The notes: a model not told the origin generated them from the letters alone. A stretch of 63,597 bases of DNA from Candidatus Omnitrophota bacterium (GCA_040755155.1 JBFMBP010000074.1:1-63597); one strand, 5' to 3'. Positions 9,562 through 17,833 are shown, counted from the stretch's first letter. Numbers and translations: made by a program.

Positions 9562-10449
9562 ATGTCGGACAGAGAACTCTTCTCGCAGCATCTGATCGAG
9601 GCGCTGCCTTATATCCGCCAGTTTTACGCCAAATCCATCGTCATCAAATATGGCGGCGCCGCGATGAACAAGGAAGACCTCAAGCAGGAGTTCTGCCGCG
9701 ACGTGGTATTGCTCGACTATGTCGGCATGAGGCCGCTCGTGGTTCACGGCGGCGGCCCTCAAGCTACGCAATTGCTGAAGCGTTTGGGACGGGATACGCA
9801 ATTCATCGACGGCGTGCGCGTAACGGACAAAGAGACCGTCGATATCGTAGAGATGGTGCTGACCGGCTCCATCGGCAAAGAGATCGTCGCCCTTATGAAT
9901 ATGGAAGGCGGTAAGGCCGTGGGGCTTTCCGGCAAGGACGCCAATCTCATCCGCGTCAAAAAATTGATGCACCGCACCCAGGCCGATCCCGACAACGCCA
10001 TCGATATCGGCTATGTCGGCGAGATTCAATCCATCGACGCCAAGGTATTGAGCACGCTGGAGCAGGGCGGCTTTATCCCCGTACTCTCGCCCATCGGCGT
10101 CGGCGAAGATGGCCACGCCTACAACATCAACGCCGACACGGCGGCGGGCGAAATCGCCCGCGCTACGATCGCCGAGCGCTTGATTCTCTTGACGGATACG
10201 CCAGGCGTGCTGCGAGACAAAAACGATCCCGATTCGATCATCTCCTCCCTCAGCGCCAGCGAAGCGCGGGAATTGATCGCCTCCGGCAAAGCCGACGGCG
10301 GCATGATTCCAAAACTTCAAGCCTGCCTGCGGGCAATCGGCGGCGGGGTGAAGAAAGCGCATATCATCGATGGACGGGTTCCCCACTCCGTCCTTTTGGA
10401 ACTATTCACGGATACCGGCGTCGGGACGCAAGTCTATCCCGACCGCTGA
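9562..10449 (+). CDS. argB: Acetylglutamate kinase
   Basis: Phosphorylates N-acetyl-L-glutamate with ATP, step two of arginine synthesis. In 295 residues it shows the amino-acid-kinase fold signatures: IVIKYGGAAM near residue 27, VVHGGGPQATQLL, the GVRVTD substrate loop, GLSGKDANLI and LLTDTPGVLRDK. The N-terminal extension (RELFSQHLIEALPYIRQFYAK) resembles the helix through which arginine-sensitive enzymes form hexamers, so feedback inhibition by arginine is likely. It lies 24 bases ahead of argD, so the two are probably co-transcribed. Confidence 0.95.
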   Translation: MSDRELFSQHLIEALPYIRQFYAKSIVIKYGGAAMNKEDLKQEFCRDVVLLDYVGMRPLVVHGGGPQATQLLKRLGRDTQFIDGVRVTDKETVDIVEMVLTGSIGKEIVALMNMEGGKAVGLSGKDANLIRVKKLMHRTQADPDNAIDIGYVGEIQSIDAKVLSTLEQGGFIPVLSPIGVGEDGHAYNINADTAAGEIARATIAERLILLTDTPGVLRDKNDPDSIISSLSASEARELIASGKADGGMIPKLQACLRAIGGGVKKAHIIDGRVPHSVLLELFTDTGVGTQVYPDR

Positions 10450-10473
10450 ACCATCTGAAGAAAGGGTAATAAA

Positions 10474-11661
10474 ATGACCACGGCGGAAACGATCCAAACC
10501 AACGCCCAACAGTATCTAACGAATAACTATGGAGTCCGCAGCCTCGCGCTCGTTCGCGGCGAAGGCGCCTACGTATGGGATTCCAAGGGGCGTCGATATT
10601 TGGATCTTCTCTCCGGACTCGGCGTCAACAACCTGGGCCATTGCCACCCCAAAGTAACGGCGGCGATTCGCGAGCAGGCGGGAAAACTGCTGCACGTCTC
10701 CAACCTGTATCTCATCGAACCCCAGGTCGAACTAGCGCGCCTGCTGGTGAAACACAGCCCGGCGGATAAAGTCTTTTTCTGCAACAGCGGGACCGAAGCT
10801 ATCGAAGCGGCCATCAAAATGGCACGGCGCTATTCCTTCGATAAATACGGCGAAGGACGCCATCGCATCATCGCCTTGAAGAATTCGTTTCATGGCCGCA
10901 CGCTGGGCGCGCTTTCCGCTACGGGTCAGACCAAGTACCATCACGGCTTCCAACCCTTGGTGGAAGGTTTTATCCATGTTCCCATCAACGACATCGAAGC
11001 CATGCGCTCCGCCGTTAACAAATCGGTCTGCGCTGTTTTGATCGAACCCGTTCAGGGCGAAGGCGGCGTTTATCCCTGCGATGAGGAATACCTCAAGCAG
11101 GTGCGCCAACTTTGCGACGAAAACAATTTGCTTCTGATATTCGACGAAGTGCAATGCGGCCTCGGACGCGCCGGACATCTTTTCGCCAGCGAGGAATTGG
11201 GCTTCGAGCCGGATCTGATATCCTTGGCGAAGAGTCTTGCGGGCGGCGTTCCCATCGGCGCGCTGCTTGCCAAGGACGAACCGGCGCAGGCGTTCGTTCC
11301 CGGAACCCACGCCGCCACGTTTGGAGGCAATCCCCTGGCGGCCGCCGCTGGAGTCGCCGCGTTCAACGTTCTTCTTGACGAAAAATTGCCGCAGCGTTCC
11401 AAACGGCTGGGACAGGAATTCCGGAACCGATTGAACGAATTGAAAAAGAAACATTCGTGCATCCTCGAAGTCCGGAGTAAAGGATTGATGATCGGCGTCC
11501 AAATGAATTTTCCCGTCGCCGAACTTCTCCTGAAATTGCTCGAACGCGGCTACATCGCCGGACCGGCGGGACCGGAAGTCTTGCGCTTCCTGCCGCCTCT
11601 CATCATCGAAGAGAATCTGCTTTTCGAGGCAATCGCTGCGTTGGATGAATTATTGCCGTAG
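10474..11661 (+). CDS. argD: Acetylornithine aminotransferase
   Basis: Class-III PLP enzyme that converts N-acetylglutamate semialdehyde to N-acetylornithine. Its 395 residues fit the family. Visible landmarks are CNSGTEAIEAAIKMAR (phosphate binding), FHGRTLGALSATGQ, the IFDEVQCGLGRAG stretch with the cofactor Asp, and Lys253 in SLAKSLAGGVPIGA, the expected Schiff-base lysine. GGTAATAAA precedes the start. The stop codon TAG overlaps the edge of a small intergenic inverted repeat. Some family members also act on succinyl-diaminopimelate or ornithine, but the position between argB and argF supports the arginine role. Confidence 0.93.
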   Translation: MTTAETIQTNAQQYLTNNYGVRSLALVRGEGAYVWDSKGRRYLDLLSGLGVNNLGHCHPKVTAAIREQAGKLLHVSNLYLIEPQVELARLLVKHSPADKVFFCNSGTEAIEAAIKMARRYSFDKYGEGRHRIIALKNSFHGRTLGALSATGQTKYHHGFQPLVEGFIHVPINDIEAMRSAVNKSVCAVLIEPVQGEGGVYPCDEEYLKQVRQLCDENNLLLIFDEVQCGLGRAGHLFASEELGFEPDLISLAKSLAGGVPIGALLAKDEPAQAFVPGTHAATFGGNPLAAAAGVAAFNVLLDEKLPQRSKRLGQEFRNRLNELKKKHSCILEVRSKGLMIGVQMNFPVAELLLKLLERGYIAGPAGPEVLRFLPPLIIEENLLFEAIAALDELLP

Positions 11662-11667
11662 GAAATC

Positions 11668-11692
11668 GATGGGTTAAACATCGCAACCCATC
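11668..11692. repeat. Short inverted repeat directly after argD
   Basis: GATGGGTT (11668-11675) and AACCCATC (11685-11692) form an 8-bp stem with a 9-base loop, then TAC. The outer GTAGGA at 11658 includes the argD stop codon. It belongs to the same GATGGGT/ACCCATCCTAC family as 6765-6844. Confidence 0.6.
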
Positions 11693-11734
11693 CTACGTTT
11701 GAGATAAAACCATCCATTTCGATGGCGTCAAATA

Positions 11735-11772
11735 TGCCTCCCTCTGCCAAGGGGGAGGCATGGATTCTTTTT
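11735..11772 (+). terminator. Probable terminator of argBD
   Basis: TGCCTCCC (11735-11742) pairs with GGGAGGCA (11753-11760), and a TTCTTTTT run ends at 11772. The stem sequence also resembles the CTCCC-type intergenic palindromes near 62.7 kb, so it may be a repeat used as a terminator. Confidence 0.55.
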
Positions 11773-11891
11773 GGAACGATGTATGATTCGATGAAATTGG
11801 GAAACTAATGAGATCGTCCACGAGACCGATTTTTTTTATTCATAATCAAGAAGGCATTGAAGAATAGCCGATTCATCTCTGGGAGAGAGCC

Positions 11892-12827
11892 ATGAGTAAA
11901 CGCGATTTTCGTTTTGTTACTGATTTTAACCGGGACGAACTATGGGCCGTTCTTAAACTGTCGGCGGAAATGAAAGACGATCCGTTTCGCTTCCGCACTA
12001 GCCTTATGGGCAAGTCTATGGCCATGATTAACGAGAAAAAATCTTTGCGCACTAAGGTAACGTTCGAAGCGGGCATCCAACAGCTGGGAGGATTCTCCAT
12101 TTATCTCACCAACCACGACATCAACCTGGGCAAGCGCGAACCGGTCAAGGATATCGCCCGCAATCTCTCCCGCTGGGTCGATATTATTGCCGCCCGCGTT
12201 TTCCAGCAGACCACAATCATGGAGATGGCGGAATACGCATCGATCCCCGTCATCAATGCTCTTTCCGACGAAGACCACCCCTGTCAGGCCGTGGCCGACG
12301 TCTTCACCATTTGGGATCGGCTGCGCGGACGCGGACGCCTGGAGAGCTTCAATCTCGTCTACATCGGCGACGGCAATAACGTATGCAATTCGCTCATCCT
12401 CATTTCCGGGATGCTAGGATTCAATCTGACGGTCAGCACGCCTCACGGCTACGAACCGATGACTCATGTTCTCGACCGCGGCCGAGAATTGGCCGGCAAT
12501 TCCGGCGGCGCCATTATGTTCGAACGCGATCCCCGCAAAGCCATCGTTTCGGCGGAAGCGATTTATACCGACGTATGGACCAGCATGGGCCAGGAGGAAG
12601 AAACAGAGCAGCGATTGCATGATTTTAAGGCTTATCAGGTCAACGAGGAACTTGTCGCCCTCGCTCCTAAGAACGCTGCTATCATGCACTGTCTCCCGGC
12701 TCATCGCGGCGAGGAAGCGACGGACGCCGTCTTAGAGTCGCCCAATTCCATTATCTTCGATCAGGCGGAAAATCGGCTTCATGCGCAAAAAGCCATTATG
12801 AAATTCTTAGTAGAGGCGAAATCGTAA
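11892..12827 (+). CDS. argF: Ornithine carbamoyltransferase
   Basis: Joins carbamoyl phosphate to ornithine to give citrulline. The 311-residue protein has the NALSDEDHPCQAVAD and MHCLPAHRGEEATD motifs that separate ornithine from aspartate transcarbamoylases. The carbamoyl-phosphate loop reads KKSLRTKVTFE where most enzymes have S(T/M)RTR. The second position is known to vary, but Lys in place of the last Arg is less usual. GGGAGAGAGCC precedes ATG 11892. A 230-base gap with a terminator separates it from argD, so it probably has its own promoter. Confidence 0.93.
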   Translation: MSKRDFRFVTDFNRDELWAVLKLSAEMKDDPFRFRTSLMGKSMAMINEKKSLRTKVTFEAGIQQLGGFSIYLTNHDINLGKREPVKDIARNLSRWVDIIAARVFQQTTIMEMAEYASIPVINALSDEDHPCQAVADVFTIWDRLRGRGRLESFNLVYIGDGNNVCNSLILISGMLGFNLTVSTPHGYEPMTHVLDRGRELAGNSGGAIMFERDPRKAIVSAEAIYTDVWTSMGQEEETEQRLHDFKAYQVNEELVALAPKNAAIMHCLPAHRGEEATDAVLESPNSIIFDQAENRLHAQKAIMKFLVEAKS

Positions 12828-12852
12828 AAAAGGGATTAGAAGGCGTTAACGG

Positions 12853-12883
12853 GGCGCGCGTCCAGCAGGATGCGCGCCTTTTT
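12853..12883 (+). terminator. Rho-independent terminator after argF
   Basis: GGCGCGC (12853-12859) pairs with GCGCGCC (12872-12878), followed by TTTTT. It lies between argF and the convergent permease gene and could serve both. Confidence 0.8.
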
Positions 12884-12890
12884 CTTTGGA

Positions 12891-13766
12891 TTACATTTCG
12901 TCCACCGCCCGCGTCTCCAATCGCTTCAACAAGCGATATCCTCCCCATAACGCGAGGAGGCTTACCGTGGCGGCGTAGGGTATGGCGCAATGGGTAATGA
13001 ATCCGTTAACGGCGGCGCTTTCCGGATGGTTCATATTGAGATGCGCCGAGAGGAAGGCGTAGCGATGCCATTCCAACAGTCCCGCCATGGGATTGAGAAA
13101 ATAGAAATAGACGCCGTACCGGGGCAGTTTGGAAGATACGTCGCACACGTCGTACAACACCGGCGAGAGATAGAACCAGATGAAGACGAGAAACTCCACG
13201 ATCTGCGTCGTATCGCGATAGAGAACATTCAATACGGATCCGATGAAGCACAATCCCAACAAGAACGCCGTCAGCGCCGCTACGGCCAGCGGCAGTTGCA
13301 ACAACGTCCAGGCGGGACGCGCCAACGGCAGGACGTATAAAATCGGCAACAGCACGAAAAACGACAATAGATAATTGACTAGGTTAGCCAAAACCACCGC
13401 CGCCGGAAAAACCGCCCGCGGGCAATATACTTTTTTCACAAGATGGGAATTCCCCAGCAGCGAATGGACGCCCTCCATCAATCCCATGGAAAAATAAAAC
13501 CAAGGCATATAGGCGGCCAGCAGGAAAACGGGATAGGAAACCGCATACCGCGCGCTTTGCAGTCCCATCATGGAAAACACGCCCGCTAAAACGGCGATAG
13601 TCAACATAGGCCGCAAAAGGCTCCAAAAAAATCCCAGCGCCGAAACCTTATAACGCGCCTTCAAATCCCGCGCCGCCAATTGACGGATCAAGCCCCGATA
13701 TGGCCATAACTCCAAGCGCCTCGCAGGGGCCAAGAGAACTTTGCATCGTTCACTTAACAAAACCAT
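12891..13766 (-). CDS. ABC-2 polysaccharide export permease (Wzm/TagG-like)
   Basis: Integral membrane subunit of an ABC exporter that moves polyprenyl-linked glycans across the inner membrane. The 291 residues show the cytoplasmic N-terminal segment ARDLKARYKVSALGFFWSLL, typical of O-antigen/teichoic-acid permeases, then about six membrane helices; RDTTQIVEFLVFIWFYLSPVLY is the characteristic late segment. No ATPase (Wzt/TagH) gene is next to it, so the partner must be encoded elsewhere. It is downstream of two nonulosonate-type sugar genes on the same strand, after 175 bases without a gene. GGAG lies 13 bases before the ATG, rather far, so a slightly different start is possible. Confidence 0.85.
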   Translation of the reverse strand: MVLLSERCKVLLAPARRLELWPYRGLIRQLAARDLKARYKVSALGFFWSLLRPMLTIAVLAGVFSMMGLQSARYAVSYPVFLLAAYMPWFYFSMGLMEGVHSLLGNSHLVKKVYCPRAVFPAAVVLANLVNYLLSFFVLLPILYVLPLARPAWTLLQLPLAVAALTAFLLGLCFIGSVLNVLYRDTTQIVEFLVFIWFYLSPVLYDVCDVSSKLPRYGVYFYFLNPMAGLLEWHRYAFLSAHLNMNHPESAAVNGFITHCAIPYAATVSLLALWGGYRLLKRLETRAVDEM

Positions 13767-13941
13767 AAAATAAATTAGACTCCTAAAAAAGAGTTATACC
13801 AATCACCGATGAATATACTGCTTTTAAATTTCTCTCCCAAAATTGCCGATCTTTACTCACAAGTCGAGAATAATAATCAAGGGCAAAAACAGCCTTCCCC
13901 TTGCCACCCCGCAAAGAACGCTCAAGAGCAGAAAGAATTAA

Positions 13942-15096
13942 TCACAAATCCGCCGCATGGCGTTTTTCATTTTTCGTCCGTTCCCAATCCGCCGTTTCCA
14001 AAATCTCGACGATCCGCTCCGAAGCCTTGCCATCTCCGTAGGGATTGACCGTGTTCCACGCTTTTCGTAAAAATTCCGCATCGTTCAAGGCGCGATCAAT
14101 GGCTTTTTCGATTTCCGTTTGGATGGGCGGAGCGCTGATAACGTTATCGCCGCGCTCGCGTCCCGCCTGCCGATCGCCAATATCGATCGCCGGGACGCCG
14201 TAAGCGGGCGAATCGATGATTCCCGAGCTGGAATTGCCCGCCAAAACCGCACAACGGCGCAAGAGGTTGCAATAGACGGCGCGGGGAACATGGACGATGG
14301 TTTTCAACCAATCCCCTTTTTGATATTCGCGAATTTTAGCCAACATCTCTCGTCCGCCTGCATCGGCGTTGGGCGACATCAGGAAGCAGGGCAGTCCCGA
14401 CCGCTTGAACGCCTCCAGCGTAGCGGCGATCTCGGCGGCGGCGGCATGAGGACGAGTGGAAACGGGGTGCTGCGCAATCAACGCGTAGCGTTCCGGCAGA
14501 GGAAAGCCGATGCGTTGGGAAATCTCCTCGTCCGATAAGCGCGGGTATTTCTGCAAGGCGTCCAGTCCCGGCGTCCCCGTATGAAAGACATAATCGGGAT
14601 TCTCGCCCAACCGGACGATTCGCTCGCGGCTTTTGGGAGTGGCGGCGAAATGGAGATGGCTTAATTTGGTGATGGCGTGACGCATGTATTCGTCGAAACC
14701 GCCCTGGGTAACCTCTCCGCCGTGGATATGCGCCAGAACCGCCCCGCCAAACAAGCCCGCAATAGCCCCGGCGAAAGCTTCCACACGATCCCCCAATATG
14801 ACGACAGCGTCCGGCTTGAGGCGCTCGACCTCCTGAGCCATCCCGTAAATGCCAATCCCTAACCCCTTAGCCATCGCCGAGGGCAGATCGCTGCTGAAGA
14901 GCATATCCACCTTGGCGGCCAAAGGCATTTTGTCCCGTTCGATCTCGCGCACCGTCAAGCCGTAGTCCGGCGAGAGGTGCATTCCAGCGGCGATGACGGC
15001 CAATTCCAACGCCGGGGAAGAGGCGATGCGCTCCATGACCGGATGCAGAATGCCGTACTCGGCGCGCGTCCCGGTAACGACGGCGATGCGCCTCAT
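13942..15096 (-). CDS. UDP-N-acetylglucosamine 2-epimerase, hydrolysing (NeuC/LegG-like)
   Basis: Converts an NDP-GlcNAc-type donor to free ManNAc-type sugar and NDP, the entry to sialic or legionaminic acid synthesis. The 384 residues begin MRRIAVVTGTRAEYGIL and contain ILGDRVEAFAGA, HIHGGEV, RHAITKLSHLHFAAT, and GNSSSGIIDSPAYGVPAID near the C-terminus, all typical of the family. Its start overlaps the end of the CMP-sugar synthetase gene by four bases (ATGA), so the two are translationally coupled; AGGGGA precedes the ATG. NeuB, the condensing enzyme, is not in the window. The exact substrate (UDP-GlcNAc or a diacetamido sugar) cannot be read from sequence. Confidence 0.88.
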   Translation of the reverse strand: MRRIAVVTGTRAEYGILHPVMERIASSPALELAVIAAGMHLSPDYGLTVREIERDKMPLAAKVDMLFSSDLPSAMAKGLGIGIYGMAQEVERLKPDAVVILGDRVEAFAGAIAGLFGGAVLAHIHGGEVTQGGFDEYMRHAITKLSHLHFAATPKSRERIVRLGENPDYVFHTGTPGLDALQKYPRLSDEEISQRIGFPLPERYALIAQHPVSTRPHAAAAEIAATLEAFKRSGLPCFLMSPNADAGGREMLAKIREYQKGDWLKTIVHVPRAVYCNLLRRCAVLAGNSSSGIIDSPAYGVPAIDIGDRQAGRERGDNVISAPPIQTEIEKAIDRALNDAEFLRKAWNTVNPYGDGKASERIVEILETADWERTKNEKRHAADL

Positions 15097-15827
15097 GATT
15101 TATGTTCCCCTTCATGCTTCAACATCAATTCCGCTTTCTGAAAATCGAGATAATCGTTGATATCCACAGAACTGGGCGCGTCCATGACGTAAGCCGCCAA
15201 CGAGGCCCAATCGAAGATGGCGGCGTCATCCGTCAGATTGTCGTAGTAAGAGCGTTTGGAAATATAAATTGCGCCGTTAATCCGGTAGAATGCGGGCAGA
15301 TCCTGGCGGCGCAGGGGGCGGTTTTCGAGAATGAAAAGCGGTTCGAGATTACTCGCGTTGTCGATGGAAAACATAAAATAGGGATGAAATTCCTGCACGT
15401 CCGTTACGGATATGAGCGATTTTTTGCCCGATTTAAGATGCTTGTCCAACGCTTCGTCGATATGGCGGGCGTTGCGAAACGGCGAAGTCGGCTGCAAAAA
15501 TACGACATGATTGGGGGAATACTCCTCTTTTTCCTCCAAGAAACGCAGCGTATGGAGAAGCACGGAGAGCGACGTGGCAGAATCTCCGGCATACTCCAAC
15601 GGACGCAGGAAGGGAACTTCCGCGCCCCAGCCTTTGGCGATTTTGGCGATCTCCTCATCGTCGGTAGAGATGACGACGCGCTCGATGCGGCTTCGCAATG
15701 CGGCGCGGATGGTATGGGCAATCAGTGGAATGCCGCCCAATAGGCGCACGTTCTTTCGCGGCAGCCCTTTGGAACCGCCGCGCGCCGGGATGACGGCTAG
15801 GGTATGGGGAATGGCTTTTTCCGTCAT
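15093..15827 (-). CDS. CMP-nonulosonate cytidylyltransferase (NeuA/LegF/PseF-like)
   Basis: Activates a nine-carbon sialic-acid-like sugar as its CMP derivative for surface glycans. In 244 residues it shows the N-terminal nucleotide-binding VIPARGGSKGLPRKNVRLLGG, the VVISTDDEEIAKIA strand and LQPTSPFRNARHIDEAL. This is the short, single-domain form. It is first in a minus-strand group with the 2-epimerase and an ABC glycan exporter, which supports a surface-glycan role. The ribosome site is weak (AAAG). Upstream lies a palindromic element. Confidence 0.88.
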   Translation of the reverse strand: MTEKAIPHTLAVIPARGGSKGLPRKNVRLLGGIPLIAHTIRAALRSRIERVVISTDDEEIAKIAKGWGAEVPFLRPLEYAGDSATSLSVLLHTLRFLEEKEEYSPNHVVFLQPTSPFRNARHIDEALDKHLKSGKKSLISVTDVQEFHPYFMFSIDNASNLEPLFILENRPLRRQDLPAFYRINGAIYISKRSYYDNLTDDAAIFDWASLAAYVMDAPSSVDINDYLDFQKAELMLKHEGEHKS

Positions 15828-15850
15828 GAGGATGGACTTTCAACTAACAA

Positions 15851-16132
15851 CTCATGTTACGCAATCTCAATTCTCTCGCCCTTTGGATCAATCTTCATCC
15901 CTAAGAAATAGCCTGCCTTCTTACTGCGTTTTTGAATCACGAAAACACGAAAAGGCGCGAAATTTTCAAATCACTGATTCATCGGGATTCCAAAGAAAAA
16001 TCCTTCTTACGGCGCGATCCCTTGCCCTAACTAGTTTTTTATTTTTCGTGTTTTTCTTTTCATTTCGCGTCTTCGTGATTCAATCGACGAGTGTAAAAAA
16101 TTCCTTTAATTATCCATTGCGCGTAACATGAG
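15851..16132. repeat. MITE-like element with CTCATGTTACGC terminal inverted repeats
   Basis: The 356-base gap between the cytidylyltransferase gene and dinD is mostly one element. CTCATGTTACGCAAT (15851-15865) is the inverted copy of ATTGCGCGTAACATGAG (16116-16132) apart from a two-base gap. Nested inside are TGAATCACGAAAACACGAAAA (from 15933) and its counterpart TTTCGCGTCTTCGTGATTCA (16063-16082). Inverted, the right third aligns closely with 24444-24540, including a shared 20-mer and a shared ATTAAAGGAATTT. No gene is present. Confidence 0.85.
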
Positions 16133-16183
16133 ATTATAATCTATTTTCTCCAAACCATTGCTGCTAGTCGTTCGATTTTCAAC

Positions 16184-17059
16184 TTATCCGATTTCCTCGC
16201 CGCCAATCAATCCCTTGGCGTCTTCATCGTCCAATTTCAATTTCGCTGGCGTTTTTTTAATCCGTTGTTCCACTTGTTTGATGTGCTCGGCGGGAGGAAT
16301 ATTTTCCGGCAGCGTCCCGCCAATCCGCTTGATGGCTTCCCGCACTTCTTGGCCAACTTGATGATGCGCGCCGATGGCGGCTTCCTGGTTGCGAATTCCT
16401 TCTCTCGCCAATTTGTCTCTCGTTTGAGTCATGCGGAATTGATTGGCCGCTAATTCGGTGGTTCCCATGCGATCCATCAGATTTTCTTTTTCGGGGATGC
16501 GCTTCTTTCTTTTGATATCTACATTTCCCAATCCCCCATAAAGCCCTTTATAACCAGCGTCGTGAAAAACGCCGAACATCTTATTTTGAACTCCCGCCTC
16601 CCGCGCTGCTCCTGACAGCGCTTTAAATTCCTCCGAGGTTTGCTTGCGCAATTCCAGCCGCTCAAGATCGGCGGCCAATTCCTCCGATAGTTCCTGTCGC
16701 CGCGTTTGAATGGCGAAGTACTTTTGAGCGTAAGCGATTTCCGGTTTACGCGGATCGCCGTTCTGGGCTATAAGATAACACGCAAAGCGTGAGAGGTGGA
16801 AATCGGGAACTTCTCTAACGCTTCCCGAACCAAGTTCGACCATTTTGCCGGCGCCGGCAAAATGGTTCGCCGGTTCATTTCCCGATTGTTCGCAAGAAGT
16901 GACGGCTCTTTTAATCGCCTCTTCGAATCGGCGCCATTGGCTGTACCCCAGCATGACCTGAAGGTCTCTTGCGCTCCAATATTCGGCGCCGTGTTCGTTA
17001 ATCTTTTTTAGTTCTTCAAACGATTTCCCTTTGGTTGCGGGTAGATTATCCTGGTTCAT
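16184..17059 (-). CDS. dinD: DNA-damage-inducible protein D (DinD-like)
   Basis: Homologue of the E. coli SOS protein DinD, reported to act on RecA-dependent strand exchange. The N-terminal EYWSARDLQVMLGYSQWRRF resembles the BRO-N/DinD fold, followed by HLSRFACYLIAQNGDPRKPE and AQKYFAIQTRRQEL, the most conserved parts. The C-terminal half (MFGVFHDAGYKGLYGG, TELAANQFRMTQTRDKL) is also typical. Length 291, compared with about 275 in E. coli. GGAGGGATTTAAGG precedes the ATG. I see no E. coli-type LexA box (CTG-N10-CAG) in the 103 bases upstream, so regulation may differ. Confidence 0.85.
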   Translation of the reverse strand: MNQDNLPATKGKSFEELKKINEHGAEYWSARDLQVMLGYSQWRRFEEAIKRAVTSCEQSGNEPANHFAGAGKMVELGSGSVREVPDFHLSRFACYLIAQNGDPRKPEIAYAQKYFAIQTRRQELSEELAADLERLELRKQTSEEFKALSGAAREAGVQNKMFGVFHDAGYKGLYGGLGNVDIKRKKRIPEKENLMDRMGTTELAANQFRMTQTRDKLAREGIRNQEAAIGAHHQVGQEVREAIKRIGGTLPENIPPAEHIKQVEQRIKKTPAKLKLDDEDAKGLIGGEEIG

Positions 17060-17125
17060 CCTTAAATCCCTCCATTGAGATAGGGCTTAATTCTATCAAA
17101 CCGAAACGCCGATTTCTACTTCTTC

Positions 17126-17134
17126 TGCTATAAT
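17126..17134 (+). promoter_or_regulatory. Extended -10 promoter of the prepilin-like gene
   Basis: TGCTATAAT is an extended -10 element (TG-N-TATAAT) 28 bases before the prepilin start. No good -35 is visible, as expected for this class. A near-identical TGCTATTAT precedes the gene at 17834. Confidence 0.45.
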
Positions 17135-17162
17135 AAATTCATTCTTATCGCTGGGTATTGCA

Positions 17163-17720
17163 ATGACAAAGAGCGCTTTCACACTCATCGAACTCTTGAT
17201 TGTCGTGGCGATCATCGGCGTCCTCGCGGCCATCGCCGTTCCCAATTTTCTGCTCGCTCAGACCAAAGCCAAAATCGCGCGGGTGGAGGGAGATATCAAA
17301 GCGATGGCCACGGCGATGGAACTATACCGCATCGATTGCAACGATTTTCCCAATTCTTCCACTGGCGGGGTGTTTCAATCCTTCACCCGCTTGGAGGAAC
17401 TGGTATCGCCCACGCCCTACATGAATACCATTCCCATCGATCCCTTCAACAAATGGGGCGTGCCGGGGCATCTCTCCGCTAAAGAGTACATTTACCACAA
17501 CGATACTGCCAGCGAGTGGCCTAAAAACGTATTTCTCGACTTGCGCCAGCATCATTACGGTCCCGGCAAACTTTCGCCCAACTGGATCATCATCGGTTTC
17601 GGTCCCGATCAAACGACGCAGGATTGGGATCGCGGCGGTTCGATTCCGTGGGGTGCTGTGGCATACGAGCCAAGCAATGGCGTCGTTAGCCGGGGGGATA
17701 TCTATCGTTTCGGCCCTTAG
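17163..17720 (+). CDS. Prepilin/pseudopilin-like protein (type II secretion GspG-like N-terminus)
   Basis: Has a type IV pilin signal: a short basic leader, MTKSA, then FTLIELLIVVAIIGVLAAIA, the hydrophobic helix cut by prepilin peptidase before Phe and used for membrane anchoring and assembly. Ala, not the usual Gly, occupies the -1 position. The rest of the 185-residue protein (AKIARVEGDIKAMATAMELYRID and a Pro/Gly/Trp-rich C-terminus) resembles GspG-type pseudopilins that occur as many stand-alone copies in deep-branching bacteria. No secretion or pilus machinery gene is nearby, so the partner system is unknown. It is divergent from dinD. Confidence 0.85.
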   Translation: MTKSAFTLIELLIVVAIIGVLAAIAVPNFLLAQTKAKIARVEGDIKAMATAMELYRIDCNDFPNSSTGGVFQSFTRLEELVSPTPYMNTIPIDPFNKWGVPGHLSAKEYIYHNDTASEWPKNVFLDLRQHHYGPGKLSPNWIIIGFGPDQTTQDWDRGGSIPWGAVAYEPSNGVVSRGDIYRFGP

Positions 17721-17790
17721 AAACGGCGGGATGCGCCATTCTTCCTAAAACCTAGTCTATTGGTTCTACTCATGAATTGCGCCGTTTTCG

Positions 17791-17799
17791 TGCTATTAT
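17791..17799 (+). promoter_or_regulatory. Possible extended -10 promoter
   Basis: TGCTATTAT lies 35 bases before ATG 17834 and matches the TGCTATAAT in front of the prepilin gene at eight of nine positions. Confidence 0.35.
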
Positions 17800-17833
17800 T
17801 ATCGGTATCATAGAATAGGACTGGAAAATAACG

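Noticed and set aside
9553-10386. 277-codon minus-strand frame
   Set aside because: Complete overlap with argB on the opposite strand.
13809-14048. 79-codon plus-strand frame between the permease and epimerase genes
   Set aside because: Its second half is antisense to the epimerase gene end, and there is no ribosome site or recognisable sequence.
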